A stretch of 64,000 nt of DNA, from NCBI GenBank assembly GCA_963555705.1, contig OY743172.1, positions 17,793,446 to 17,857,445 of the forward strand, written 5' to 3'. Shown piece after piece: positions 23,361-37,391 of the stretch (position 1 is the first letter of the stretch; every line of letters begins with the position of its first letter). The notes under the pieces were generated by a model. It was not told the DNA's origin and searched no databases. It saw only the letters and a program-made list of their open reading frames with translations. The stretch comes from Ligustrum vulgare (taxonomy: Eukaryota; Streptophyta; Magnoliopsida; Lamiales; Oleaceae). The position numbers were made by a program, and so were the translations under genes.

Positions 23361-24004
23361 CATTTTTTTTTAATTTTTGTAAATCAATATAGATAATTCC
23401 ATTGATAACCAACAAATTTCTCAAACATATATGTAATATATAATATATGAAACACGTGTGCTATAAAAATAAATCAATTATTCAAAATAAATACTTAACA
23501 AAAATTACGGTACTTTATTCTCCTACATAAAAACAAAATCTGCAATATAGGTTTTTCGCCTATTTGATTACACATCTAAAGTTTGATATTTACTATCCCT
23601 CTAAATTGCAATAGTATCTCTAGCAGACAAACAACCATACAAAAATGAGCTACTATAACCATTTTCAACACGAATCATCATTGAAGATTATTACTTCCCT
23701 GGCTTCTGAAGTCTAGCTCGAACTATGCCCATGACAAACCATCTTGTGAGAGAACTACAAAATTGACTTTTACCTGGAAAAACATTATAAAAGTGTAATC
23801 ATCAGGACTAAAACCGCACTGAATGCAAAGATGTAGAAATAAATTATACTAATTATTAAAATTATTATTTTCTATTGTAAAACTTTACAGAAATTTGGAC
23901 AAAATCTCCCCTATAAATTGGACTTAGCCAACCTGTAAAGGGATATCACAACCACCATAATACTTTAAAAGATCAAACTAAAAACTAATTCATCATCAAA
24001 CTAC

Positions 24005-24060
24005 CACTACAAGAAAAAGGCCTAATAGTGACAAATATTTCTTAATATTGTGATAGTTAC
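24005..24060 (+). mobile_element. Second CACTA-type end nested in the first
   Basis: CACTACAAGAAAAAGGCC is followed by a different subterminal sequence (AATAGTGACAAATATTTC). It has no partner end of its own, so it is a nested fragment. Confidence 0.5.
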
Positions 24061-26399
24061 AAGTATTTCTCTTTTTCTCCTCAAAGCTACAAAGCATGTT
24101 AAACATCTTAATAGACCACAACGTGTGGAAAAATGTACAAAATTTGTTAGCTTAGTTCCATGTCAATTAATCTCCCAAGCAAAATTCTCCAATATCCAGA
24201 AGGTCCAGAACCTTTAGCAAATCTCAATTAAAGCCAAAACCAAAGTAAAACCTCCCCAGAACAGGGGAAAATGATGAAGTTAATAAATAACACAAAATAC
24301 CACCAAAAGGATAAACTACCGTCAACACAAGATTATTTCAACCAAGACAATTAAATCACGTAGAGGCAAAACCAAAGAAAAATCTACCTCCCCAAACTGG
24401 GAAAATGGTGGACTTGATAAATACAATAAGATAACGTAACCCAAAGTAGCCCCAGAAAGTTAGTTACAATGAAAACACGAATACACAACCAGGCCAATCA
24501 AGCCACATACGAGAGAGAAGTCCAAACTAAAATCTCCCCACAAATGTTCTGAATGAAGAACAGTTACACGATATTGAAGTTTAAAAGTGCAAGGTAACAA
24601 TAAAGAGATGATAAAGCTTATAATAGAAAAATAATAAAACAGATTCTTTTTATTCGGTAGACATTTTTTAACAACTATATATGCACATAACATCTCATTT
24701 CACTTTTATAATCTGATGTTTTACACAAGATAAATCCAATCCATATATCAGATGTTGTATTTCACCACTCCTTCCAGGCTCCCATTTTCCAACTACACAT
24801 CTCAGGAAAAGGCAATCAACCTCACTACATATGACCTTAACTACACAGTAAAATCAGAAGCCTGCTGCAGTCTTGAATCATATATAGCACAATATATATC
24901 CAAAACTGCGACACATGTGAACATAGAAATGTCAGTCCAATCAATCCAGCTTCAAAAATAAAAGGCATCCGTTCCAAGAGGACAAGAAGGATATTACCAA
25001 AAAGTGGATAGCAGCATGGTAAGATGACCCAATCTCACGTTTCCATGACAGATAGAGTGAGTGCGAGCACCAAAAAATCTATCCCCACCAAAAACACTAA
25101 ATGGTATTTTTGATCTCGAGAGGGTTGTCATTTGTGCTAAGGTTTCGAAAAACAGTGAACAGCTCCAATAATTCTCTTAGGCATAGCCGCATATGTCCAC
25201 AAACAATAGATTATCTTTTTTCAGAAATCATATATAAAAAAATAACAACAATAATTATCTAACTTTATACTTTGTTTTTAACCTCTCTTCACTTAATATT
25301 TGTTCCTTTTTTACAACTTCACAGCATAGCTTCACCGCCATCTAAAGTTATCATGACAGCAATGAAGAATGAGATTTAACTTCTTTTACAACTTCACCTA
25401 ACGGAATGTTAAAGCTGTCATCATTTCCTTCATTTTTCTTTCCAAATCATTCGAACTTTTGTGTCCCCTCATTCAATCTTTCTTTTCTTTTTTGTCAAAT
25501 TATGAAACAACTTTGGGAAATTTGAAGTAAAAACCCATTCTATGAATACTTTAACAACTTAGCCATCAGTTTTTATCTCAGTATTTAAAGAGAATTTATT
25601 TATTCATCCTATCCAACCCTCCTAGTTCCTTTTTATCCAAACTCTCGTCGCCCACTTCCTAATTATTTTCCTTCACTGGTTAGGTTAATCCTCCCTTTGA
25701 TTTGATTCTCGAATACCCACCTTATTTCCCTTCTCTCTTGGGATGGACATATATCTATCCTTTCCGCGTGAAATGTAAATATAGTAACCACTTTTCAAAA
25801 CTCAAAATCAATATGGACTTTCCACCAATAAACAATTAAAAAAAAGGACCCATGAACATTGATCCGTAAAGAAACCCAAAATCAAATCTTGTACCAAAAC
25901 CTAAAATCAAATACCTGCAGTCGGGATTTGGAACGAAGCAAGTGGAGTTTTTCTTCAAGAACAACAGCGTGAACAGAAACAGATAGCTAGGGAAGAGATG
26001 AAATTGGGATCTTTCTGCGTGAAAAATGGCGTGAACGGCAATGAATAATGACAACGATTGACAGAGCTAGGGCTAGGGAAGAGACGCACCTAGTAATGGC
26101 TGACGAATTTGGGGATCCACCGGTGATTAAAATTGGAGCTAGGGTCTATGGAAGAGACTTGGTGATGGTAGAAGAATTGGAGGGATTCTTTTACAAACGA
26201 ATTGGTGATGGCAGACGAAATTGGGGATCTTAAAATTGGGAAGAGAGAGGCGAGAGAGAGATGTCGGGTGTGAGTGTTTGGATTAGGTTCGATTTAAGTG
26301 AAATCTTTTGATTTTGTAATCTTTTCAAATTTACAATTCAGTCCCCAATAATTTGTAATTTAGTCCCATAATTTTAGATAATATGAAGTTATTCCCCAA

Positions 26400-26775
26400 T
26401 TGAACCCTTTGGCAATGCTCATTGCGCGTTGCCAAAATGTTACCCTTTGACAACGCGCATTGCGCGTTGCCAAAGGGTACCTTTCGCAACGTATAGCGCG
26501 CGTTGTCAAAGGGTACCCTTTCGCAACGCGCATTGCGCGTTGCAACGTTCAGGTGAACGTTGCGAAAGGTACCCTTTTGTAATGCGCGTTGCCAAAGGGT
26601 AACCTTTTGGCAACGCGCAATCAACGTTGCAAAAGGATATAATTAGCAACATTCACTTGCTGAATGTCAAATAAATCAATCAATGGCAACATGTAACCAC
26701 TGAATGTTGCGGTAGACCCCCTTTAGCAACATGCAATTAGCGAATGTTGCCGTTTGCATGTTGCAAAAGGCCATT
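26400..26775. repeat. Right subterminal repeat array of the CACTA element
   Basis: About ten units of the CAACGCGCATTGCGCGTTGC type in both orientations, mirroring the left array. Confidence 0.75.
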
Positions 26776-26949
26776 TTTCTTGTAGTGTATGACCGTTTAT
26801 TTATTTATTTTAATTTCATTGTCCATTGTTTTATACTTTTAACCAAGTGATATCATGTGGTATTAAAAAAAAATGATCCATGTGAGTATTATGTATCTAA
26901 GTATTATGTCTCCAGTTTCCCCCTTCAAGGGCCCAATTTATAAACTTAA

Positions 26950-27080
26950 TTTGTTTCAGGCACGAGAAGCACAAGTTTGCCTCTAGTCATAGCATATGAT
27001 ACAACTAACGAAAACTATCTTCTTTCGAACTTGAAAGGTAATCTCGCATCCGATGGAGTCAATGACATTCTTGGTGCTCC
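26950..27080 (-). pseudogene. Helitron helicase fragment
   Basis: Minus-strand reading gives MSLTPSDARLPFKFERR, then with changes FSLVVSYAMT. This is the helicase segment that precedes the TINKSQGQ motif, and it parallels the relic at 10450-10560. It ends where the PRT6-like frame begins. Confidence 0.7.
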
Positions 27081-27360
27081 TCAAACACCATGCTTGCTAG
27101 AATTCATTTTAGCCAGTTGCTCCAGTGTAAGGCTCATGTCACCATGAAACATCAAGCTTTGCAACCAAATCATACTTTCACAAAAGACATCTTCATCAGC
27201 TTCTTTTGTACTCCCTCCACAAGTTCCTGAAACAACCTCCTCATCAGCCGGCAAGATAGCAGAGATCAACTCTGCCATTTGAGACTTATCATTCTTGACA
27301 TAAGCAACCAAACCCCGAGGTCCTTCACTTAATTAATTCTCTTCCGGAGCTCCCAACTTT
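27081..27360 (-). pseudogene. PRT6: Fragment of PRT6-type E3 ubiquitin ligase (N-recognin)
   Basis: The minus-strand frame reads LGAPEEN, a stop, GPRGLVAYVKNDKSQ, MAELISAILPADEEVV, FCESMIWLQSLMFHGD and EQLAKMN. This follows the N-terminal region of plant PRT6, which recognises N-degrons for proteasomal destruction, just ahead of its UBR-box zinc finger. Only about 90 residues remain. There is an internal stop after PEEN, the UBR box is absent, and the end abuts Helitron helicase sequence. It is a captured or inserted fragment of a real PRT6 gene elsewhere and is not functional. Assignment rests on recognition of the conserved SAILPxDEE and ESMxWLQxLMF motifs. Confidence 0.65.
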
Positions 27361-27379
27361 GCTTATCCTCTAGTAGACA

Positions 27380-27620
27380 AAAATTAATAGTAAAAACATA
27401 TATTTTAAATCGACATTGATGAATAATTCCTAAATAATGGCTACATATTTGTTTTGTATAGATTAAAATCAGATTTTTAGTAGATTTTGATAAAAGTCGA
27501 TGAGATGTGTGGTTGAAAAGTTGTGAACCCATAAAATATGTGGTTAAAATTAATTTATTGACTTTGACTTTGATAAAAATCAGATTTTAATTGCCACCAA
27601 ACAAAGGTTTAGTGGAAATA
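27380..27620. mobile_element. MITE with AAAATCAGATTTT ends
   Basis: GATTAAAATCAGATTTTTAGTA and, inverted, AATTAAAATCTGATTTTTAT flank an AT-rich core with GATGTGTGGTTGAAAAG. Related copies occur at 46014, 46262 and (partly) 54768. Ends resemble hAT-type MITEs. Confidence 0.5.
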
Positions 27621-27954
27621 AAAATCCAAAAATTTAGATTACAAATCAATTTTTCTTAAACTCGAAAACTAACGACATTGAGTCTTTTTTCCCACTTTTT
27701 CTTCAAAAATAATAATAATAATTGTATCTGAAGAATAAACTCATGGCAAGATAGTGTGTTAGAATCCAACGACGAGTTGATCTTCATGCGGAACATCATC
27801 CAAATCCAATTGGAATCATTAAAGAGCGTAAATAGATTGTGTACCACCAATTTAAAGAATTTCTACATAAAATATTTTGAATAAACAAACCTGCCAAAAA
27901 AATCAATGCAAAAAATAAGTCATGTCTATATAAGTCAAAGCTCATTTGTAATAT

Positions 27955-27987
27955 ACTAGTGAAGGACTCGTACGTTGTACGAGTACC
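27955..27987 (-). mobile_element. Helitron-like 3' terminus (minus)
   Basis: On the minus strand ACTCGTACAACGTACGAGT is a perfect 8-bp stem with a 3-base loop, followed by CCTTCACTAGT. It has the form of the other four copies but a diverged stem with compensating changes. Confidence 0.55.
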
Positions 27988-30149
<2,162 letters not shown>

Positions 30150-30526
30150 ACAAAAGAAAAAGATAATTACTTGGACCAAATATGCACTTCCTTATGTTCT
30201 TAAGACTCGAAATTTATCTTGTACCCAAGAACTGAAGGAATCTGCAAGAATTCATGTTTTGTACTTCTAGTTGTTAGATCATAAATAAAAGGGGAAAAAA
30301 ATATTACAGTTCATAGACATATAATTGCTTGTTTTCTTTGAAGGTGAGGCTTCAAAAAGTAGTTCTTAAAATAACTACAAAGGGGAAATGAGCTCCTACG
30401 TTTAGGGAAAAGATAAGGAGGATGCTATGCATCATTTAACCCTTAATTTATATGCAATCACATGAATCAGCTTTAAAATGCACCTCGAAGATGTGTAAGC
30501 TTCCACTCTTTTCTACTGAGCTGTGC

Positions 30527-30588
<62 letters not shown>
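30527..30588. repeat. (TAA)n microsatellite
   Basis: About 20 uninterrupted TAA units. Confidence 0.95.
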
Positions 30589-30599
30589 TGATTTAGAAT

Positions 30600-31203
30600 G
30601 GTTGTACATTCAAAATTGAGGAGAGGAAGATATTGATTAAAAATTCTTCTTTGATGTGGAATAGAATTTAACTTGACTTCCGAGTAGTAGACAAAATCGA
30701 TGTGCATGGCATTCTTGCACAATTTAAAAAATGGTTATGTCAATAAAGATCCAAAAAAATGGGAAAGCAAATCAAAAATTGTGATAAAGAATTTATGGAA
30801 CTTTTTAAAAAATCAAGAGATAAATTTTTATACATCCCAAAAGCAATTTTTCCCAAATCAATCACCAATAGTTTAAAATAAAACCAAACCAAACCTTTCA
30901 AAATCCTCACATTTCAATCTTGAGTTACGCATAAAATGTTATTATTCTAACAACCTGCCAGCCTTAATTTTCAACGGAAAGCTCAAAACTTCTATATATA
31001 ATTAAAAACAATTCCTCTGCCCTCATAAATCTCCTATATTTAAAAAAAATCAGATCAAATCTTTCAACAATCTCAATTTCCAATCGATCAATCACCAGTA
31101 GTATTCTAATAAGCATGCTCTAGACGTCAAAAGTTCACTCAGAATTTCTAAACAATCCAATATATGATCATTTATCAATTCTACTATACATATACACATG
31201 CAC

Positions 31204-31264
<61 letters not shown>

Positions 31265-31919
31265 TCTTATACTAATATCACAAAGATGACGTAGAACCAA
31301 AATTTGAAAAACAAAAACCTTATTCTCGACCATGGATGGAGAAATTGTAAGCATGCACAAAATAAGCAGAATCAAAACATCAGCTAAAAATATTCTATCA
31401 AAAGCAACCTTATTCTTGGCATGTTTGACTTCTTTAACCTCATTTTCTATACCAAGTTCAATGATTAATTCTGTCTCGTTTCTATCCTTTTCCCTTTCCG
31501 TGTATAAAAGTTTATATCTTCGTATTCCCTAATTCTTTGACCATTCTCTTGCCCATTTGATCATTTTTCGACTGAATAAAACAGGAACCTACCATCAGTC
31601 ATTGATTCATTATGAATCAAAAGTTGAATAAGAGAGAATATTTTCTAAGCAAGCGGGGATATAAGATTGATTACAAAATATCTATGGAAAAGTTCAATTA
31701 GTTCATTGGAGAAGTTCAGAGTATTAGTCCTTGCATGTAGTCTATAATCATTCACATATCGTACATTAGTGTAAAAAAAATAAAAATCAAAATGTTATTA
31801 CACAGCACTTTATAATCCTTTTCAGTCACTATGCTGATGATAGACTTATACCGCACTCAAATATACATCAAATATACTACATACACATTAAAAAATAGAA
31901 AACAAAATTATATCAAGTT
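30600..31919. other. Intergenic sequence with a hexanucleotide repeat
   Basis: No gene is seen. A (CACATA)n tract of about 12 units lies at 31187-31265. Confidence 0.6.
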
Positions 31920-34900
31920 TTCCTTATATTTTCTGGAGCAGAAGCATTGTTACCATCAGCCGCTTTCCCCAAGTTGTCAAATATAAAACAAATATCAGAC
32001 CCAAATGAAGGATCGAGCAACCAAAGGTTCAACACTATATGTTTATATGCACCAAAAAAATTGGAGAAGCAAGACAAAAAAGAATTAGGTTTTACAGTAC
32101 CGCTTAGTCTTTGTTCTAAGCATACTCAACATTTTCTCTATTGCTGAATCATCTTTGTTGCAAGTGTCATGATTCTCAGGTGGGTCATCAGAATCATTAT
32201 CTTTCAAAGTTGAAAATTAGAATTATTGTGCCATGTATCATGAGAACGCAGTATAGATGGCATATCCTTTCCTCTAGCTATGCTTAAGGAAAATACTATA
32301 ACAAACAGAAAACTAATTTGATGCAATCAACCAGCACAAAACATTAAAAATAAATAAATAATTCAGCAAACCTCTTCTTTTCCTGGTCAATTGAATTTAA
32401 AAACATATCATCTATCCCTTCATTCCTCTTTTTTCTCTTCTCCTCCTAGCAAAGGTGCTCGGATGTTTGAAAGTAGAGACATAACATAACGTGAAAGGAG
32501 GACCGACAACAAATGGTAAGAATGAAGAGTACATGTACTTGCATTAATCTTTTTAATAATATAACCGACTATCATCATCATAACCTGATTTATTTCTTCT
32601 TCTTAAAATGACATTCTTCTACCTACCTGGTTTATTTTTTCTGCTTGAATTTGATCTTGCAAGTTTGATGTGCAAAGTTGATCCAGTTTGAGGGTCAAAT
32701 TTAGCACCTTGTAAAAAAGTTGTTCCAAAAAGACTGATTGGCAATTGAGGAATAAAAAAATATTACAAATATGTTATCCTTGTACGATGTATAATGCTAA
32801 TGACGTGTAGTCAAGAGAATTAGATAGAAATCGAGAATACTAAACAAGCTGAAGAAGTAAAAACATTGAACTTTATACAGCCTGCATGCCATATGCAATA
32901 AATGATTAGAAAGTTGGAAAAAATTATAAATGTTGAGATTATTCCTTTTAACAATTCAAATGGCATAAACAACAAATTAAGTGAAACAACATCTATGACA
33001 ATAAGAAATGAGGTATATGCTTTAGCAATTTACACAGAAATGAGGAACAAACATTAAGGTAAAATATCATATATTTTTTTTATCATTCTCCTGATTGAAT
33101 AAGAAAGTTATGATAGAAGATAAAGTAAGAAGGAAGGAAATTAAATTTAAAAAAAAAAAGAGAAACGAAAAAGAAAAGGTTAGAAAAAGAAATCATGTAG
33201 AAAACAAAAACTTCCACAACTCTATTTACCTCAGCAGCAACTTCAAGAAATCTGAATTTCTTGAAGACCTTCCTGAATTCCTCATTCAAGTCATCATCCA
33301 ATTCAGCATTCTCTATGACACACTCCACTCCGACATGCTCGAGAGCCTGCCATTTTCAATTTATTAAAAACAAGCTCAAGATTTAGAGTTCTCAAATGAA
33401 ATTTTACTGAGTTCAACCATTTCCATCTAAGAAAAAACAGGTGTATGATCTCTCAACCCAAAAGTTAAACTTAGAAAATCTCAATAGAAATATTCAGCTT
33501 TCCTCCTTTCAAATGGCTTTTCATTTTCTCTTCCCATTTACACCATAACAAACACAGCTGTGCAAGACACAAACCACATAGGATAGCAGAAAAACAGTAG
33601 ATCATTTTTAGAAATCAAATGGATTCGATTTTATAAGAAGGGGTCAAAGAAGCAACAAGATAAAATAATTCTTCTATCACTCAGAAACCAAGCGAAATAT
33701 GGAGTAGAAACGAATCTTAAAGTTCATATCCTGAACATAATTCATATAAAAAATAGTTACATTTAAGATGCTCCCTGTTAACTTTAAGAGTTAAATATTT
33801 TTTTTGGCTGCTATTGAAATAGCCGTATACTATATTTTCAGCTACTCCACCCATTTTGTATAGCATTCGACTTGCTAAGTTACTTTACCTTCTAGGGACG
33901 CTGGCTAGCGAAGTCCTCGAATATAATAAGGAACATTAACTGACTCAAAACCACAACAAGCACTTCCATTTTTTTCAAGTAACTCTATAATTTCAACATT
34001 GATCCCATACTTATTTTCTCCTCAAGTTTTTCAAGACTAACTTCAAAAATCCGGGGGGGGGGGGGGGGGGTGTGTGTGTGTGTGTGTGTGTAACAATCGA
34101 TTTTGAAAATTTTTCCAAAAATTCAAATCTCAGTTTCATACCATTTTTGGGACCATGGAAACTGAATCCACTCTCTTGGCTTGGCTTGGATTTACATGTA
34201 AACTTTGTTTATGATCTTCAACTATATAAATAATTAGTATCAAAATTCGAAAAAACAAAAACTATATTCTCATAATTGACTGAAATATTTTCCTATCCAT
34301 GGGATTGGCTAACTAAACACCAATTTTACTTGAAACAATTATTTAAAAAGATCTAATTCTTATATAGAAGCGAGTGTTCAATATATTTTTTGCTTTTTAT
34401 TTTGTAGTACTCAAAAATTGAGACATTAGTTCTAAGAATGAAGTTAGGAAAAAAAAAAAAAAACTGAATAACCAACTAAAACATACAAAAACTATCATAG
34501 GCTATTAATATAGAAAATATGGTCCAAGATTTGTCTTGGAAGTTGGCTAGATCCATCTTGAACTCATTTTCTGAATAACATCAATATAATGAAAGGGCAA
34601 TAGTTTATCTCTTCATTTTCTATAATGCAGTCTAATCGTATTAATATGTCTTTTGCTGTGATCAACCCACTATGCAACTTAAAACTCGCAAATATACAAC
34701 AGCCAATAACTGACGGTTATAATTTTTTTCACTTTTCCTTCAGAAATCACATTCGCAGCCAGTTTATCATTCCTTTTTTTCAAAAAATAACTTTTACTCA
34801 CGCCATTTATCATACCAAATTGTATTCAAATATGCAGGTCACATGCTACTCATGAAAATCATATTCACATCCGACCATAATTTGCAATGCTCTGTGCACT

Positions 34901-35488
34901 TCTAAGATACATAAGATATTACATAAAGGATTAAATTTCATGTCTTGAATTCAAAGTTTAAATGCAAGTGATGAACACAAGTTATAAATTAAATGAAGTA
35001 GAAAATGTTGGATTTGTGTTAACAAATAATGATTGTTTCTAATAGCTTTTTTACCTGTCCAGTGAAACATTAAAGTCTCCATTTGTATTGAGAATAAAAA
35101 GTAGGATGATGAATTTAATTTCAAATTAATAATCAAACAGAATATAAGTGTACCAATCCGCAACCTAGAATCAATGGAGTACGTGTTCTAACCACCTAAG
35201 TGACTTCATTTAGAAATCTTGTTTCCTTAAAGCCTCTTCTTTCCAAGCCATCCTATGAAAGGGATACATAAATGTTCAGTAAGAAAAAGAAAGAAAAATC
35301 GTATATCGATAAATCTTTCATAACATACAGTGGTCACATCACGCCACTTCACGTGGTTTATTTATTTATTACAAAAAGATAAGAACTAAAATAATGAAAT
35401 ATGTCACCTTTTCCAACTTCACAACTTCTTGTGCCACGTGCTTCAGCAGGCCATCTCGAAATGGAGTCTTCAGACCACTCTTTGGTAC
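31920..35488 (-). CDS. Unrecognised spliced gene or pseudogene, partial
   Basis: Several minus-strand exons with good splice sites can be read. 35488-35408 (81 bp, phase 0) gives SGLKTPFRDGLLKHVAQE. 33346-33230 (117 bp, phase 0) gives ALEHVGVECVIENAEL and RKVFKKFRFLEVAAE. 32707-32627 (81 bp) gives GAKFDPQTGSTLHIKLARSN, which resembles the last strands of an RRM. 32445-32372 (74 bp) gives EEKRKKRNEGIDDMFLNS. Near 32260-32100 come GKDMPSILRSHDTWHN and then, one frame over, DNDSDDPPENHD and IEKMLSMLRTKTKR. A possible last exon near 31930-32010 ends SAPENIRKT then stop. It looks like a basic nuclear protein, perhaps RNA-binding. No 5' exon was found; a CACTA element and a broken copia element lie upstream. 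The frame change near 32195 suggests decay or a mis-set splice site. Confidence 0.4.
34053..34091. repeat. G18 run followed by (TG)n
   Basis: Eighteen G then about ten TG units, within an intron of the unrecognised gene. Confidence 0.95.
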
Positions 35489-35787
35489 CTATGACATAGT
35501 TTTGAATTAATGGTGGCTTGAATGCTATAAAACGAAACTACGAAAAAAATAATCATGTTTTGTCAATTGAGTTTGATGAGGATTTTGCATGTGGGAGCAA
35601 GACCAAATATGATCTATGAAAACCTTATTCTGATGTCATATGTTAAGATTTCCCCTTCCAAGTAAAACTGAAAATGTAAACATACACCATGTACTCACGT
35701 ATATAAACCTCATCATCTCTTTTGATTGGGTAAGCATCTAAATAGTTCAAGGACGAACAAAATGTTCTAACTGTTAAAAGTGGGCAC

Positions 35788-36950
35788 TTTCACTAGTACA
35801 GAAATCACCCAAAAAAATGAGGAATATACGTCGGTTTTTAGTAAAATCGACGCCTATAAAAGGACAGTGGCATTTTTGTAAATATAATCGAAAAATGGGC
35901 GTCGGTTCTTAACCGATGCATAAAACCGGAGAATACGCGTCGATTTTTGAAGAACCGACGCATATTCTTTAGGTTTAAACTTTACACGTCGGTTGTAATA
36001 TTACAATCGACGCCTAAAGTCAAAAAAAAAATTTTTTTTTTTAGGTGGCGGTTGTAATATTACAACCGACGCGTATTCCTTTATTTACTTATACGCAAAA
36101 GGCGCAGATCATCTCTATTTTTTTCACTACTCGATCTCTTCCCGTCTCTCTCTTTATTTTTCTCTCACCCGAACCACCGCACTATGCCGCCGCCGCCGCC
36201 ACCACCACCACCACCATTCCTCCATTTCTCGGTAACGTTCATCACCACATTCTTCCCCTCACTCTTTATCTCTTCCTCTTCCCGAATCGCCGGACCGCAC
36301 CTCCGCCACCGCCGCGCGCCTCCACCATCTCGTAAGAGACCCACCTCTCTCTTTATATACATGTGTTTTTATCTATATGTTTATATATAATGTATGTAAA
36401 TATATGTAATAATATTTATGCATGTATATTGTATGTAAATAATATGTATATGTATGTATTATATATATGTATATATGTATATATGGGTATTTATATTATA
36501 GATGTGTTTGTATATATGTATGGGTGTTTCAACTAGTTATTGATTTAATTTTGTATTGTTGATTTTTAGTTATTAGATGGATAAATTACAATATTTGAAT
36601 TATTGAATTTCTATTGCAGCGGAATGGATGAAAGAAATGTGATGCTTCCCCCACAAAAAAAAAAAAAAAAGACTTTGGGCGTCGGTTCTACATTTAGAAC
36701 CGACGTCCAAAACATACTTTGGGTGTCGGTTTTATATTAAAATCGACGCCCAAAGTTAATTTTTTTTTTTTTTTGACTTTAGGCGTCGGTTCTAAATTAG
36801 AACCGACGCTCAAAACTGATTTTGGGCGTCGGTTTACAACCGACGCCTAAAGTCGAGACTTTACGCGTCTGCGTCATAGACGTCGCCGCTACAACCGAGA
36901 CGTATTCCGTTTTCCAACCTACGCGTATTCCTGTTTCTGTACTAGTGTTT
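35788..36950. mobile_element. Short CACTA element, TSD TTT
   Basis: The 1157 bp element is 35791-36947 with exact inverted ends CACTAGTACAGAAA and TTTCTGTACTAGTG, flanked by TTT (35788-35790, 36948-36950). Both subterminal regions carry repeated palindromes of the form GGCGTCGGTT-N-AACCGACGCC (35828-36072, 36678-36855). The centre includes a Pro-coding CCG/CCA-rich stretch (36183-36330) but no transposase. Non-autonomous. Confidence 0.85.
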
Positions 36951-37379
36951 GTTGTTTTCAATAACAATGTAATCAGTCAATATGAAATATATATTAATGT
37001 CCTCAATAGCTCTGTTCCTCAAACATCAAATTTTTATAAATAAGCGGCTTCAATTATCTCGAAAATGGTGATGCTGATGGTGACAATGGTGATGCTGATG
37101 GTGACAACAAGGACAGTTATAGAAATAACAGCAATGACAAAAATAATAATATCATAATTTGTTTATCTTAATATTTTATTCGATGAACATAAAAAATACA
37201 AAAAAGGAAATAAGTAGTTCAAATAAAACTCATCTAATAGAAGTAAAACTCACATTATTTAAAGAAAACTCCTCAAGATAGTGAATTATCATTTCATGCC
37301 TAATTTCAACTATATTGATGGTCTTCCCATCAAAGATGCAACTAAATTTGGAAAATTAATTTTTTTGTAACCAACTTTT
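36951..37379. other. AT-rich sequence with a 21-bp tandem repeat
   Basis: No gene. ATGGTGATGCTGATGGTGACA occurs twice in tandem near 37064-37105. The left edge of the copia relic is ill defined here. Confidence 0.5.
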
Positions 37380-37391
37380 GGATATTCTACT

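Larger units (their letters stand above)
22954..26787. mobile_element. Non-autonomous CACTA transposon, TSD TAT
   Basis: The right end is TTTTTCTTGTAGTG (to 26787), the inverse of CACTACAAGAAAAA. The left end is the decayed TACTACAATAAAAA (from 22954). Both are flanked by TAT (22951-22953, 26788-26790), the 3-bp duplication typical of CACTA elements. Both ends carry dense subterminal repeats around GCGCGTTGCC. The 3.8 kb between contains no transposase frame. It holds a fragment matching the solo LTR at 14720 (about 23880-23945), another CACTA end (24005), and otherwise sequence in which no gene is seen. Confidence 0.75.

Noticed and set aside
24005..26787. Pairing the clean CACTACAAGAAAAA end at 24005 with the right end at 26787.
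   Set aside because: Flanks TAC and TAT do not match, and the subterminal sequence at 24005 lacks the GCGCGTTGCC repeats found at 22970 and 26400. The left end at 22954 has both the matching TAT flank and the repeats.
36045..36390. Proline-rich open frames in the short CACTA element.
   Set aside because: They come from a CCG/CCA-rich stretch open in several frames, lie inside a non-autonomous transposon and show no known domain.
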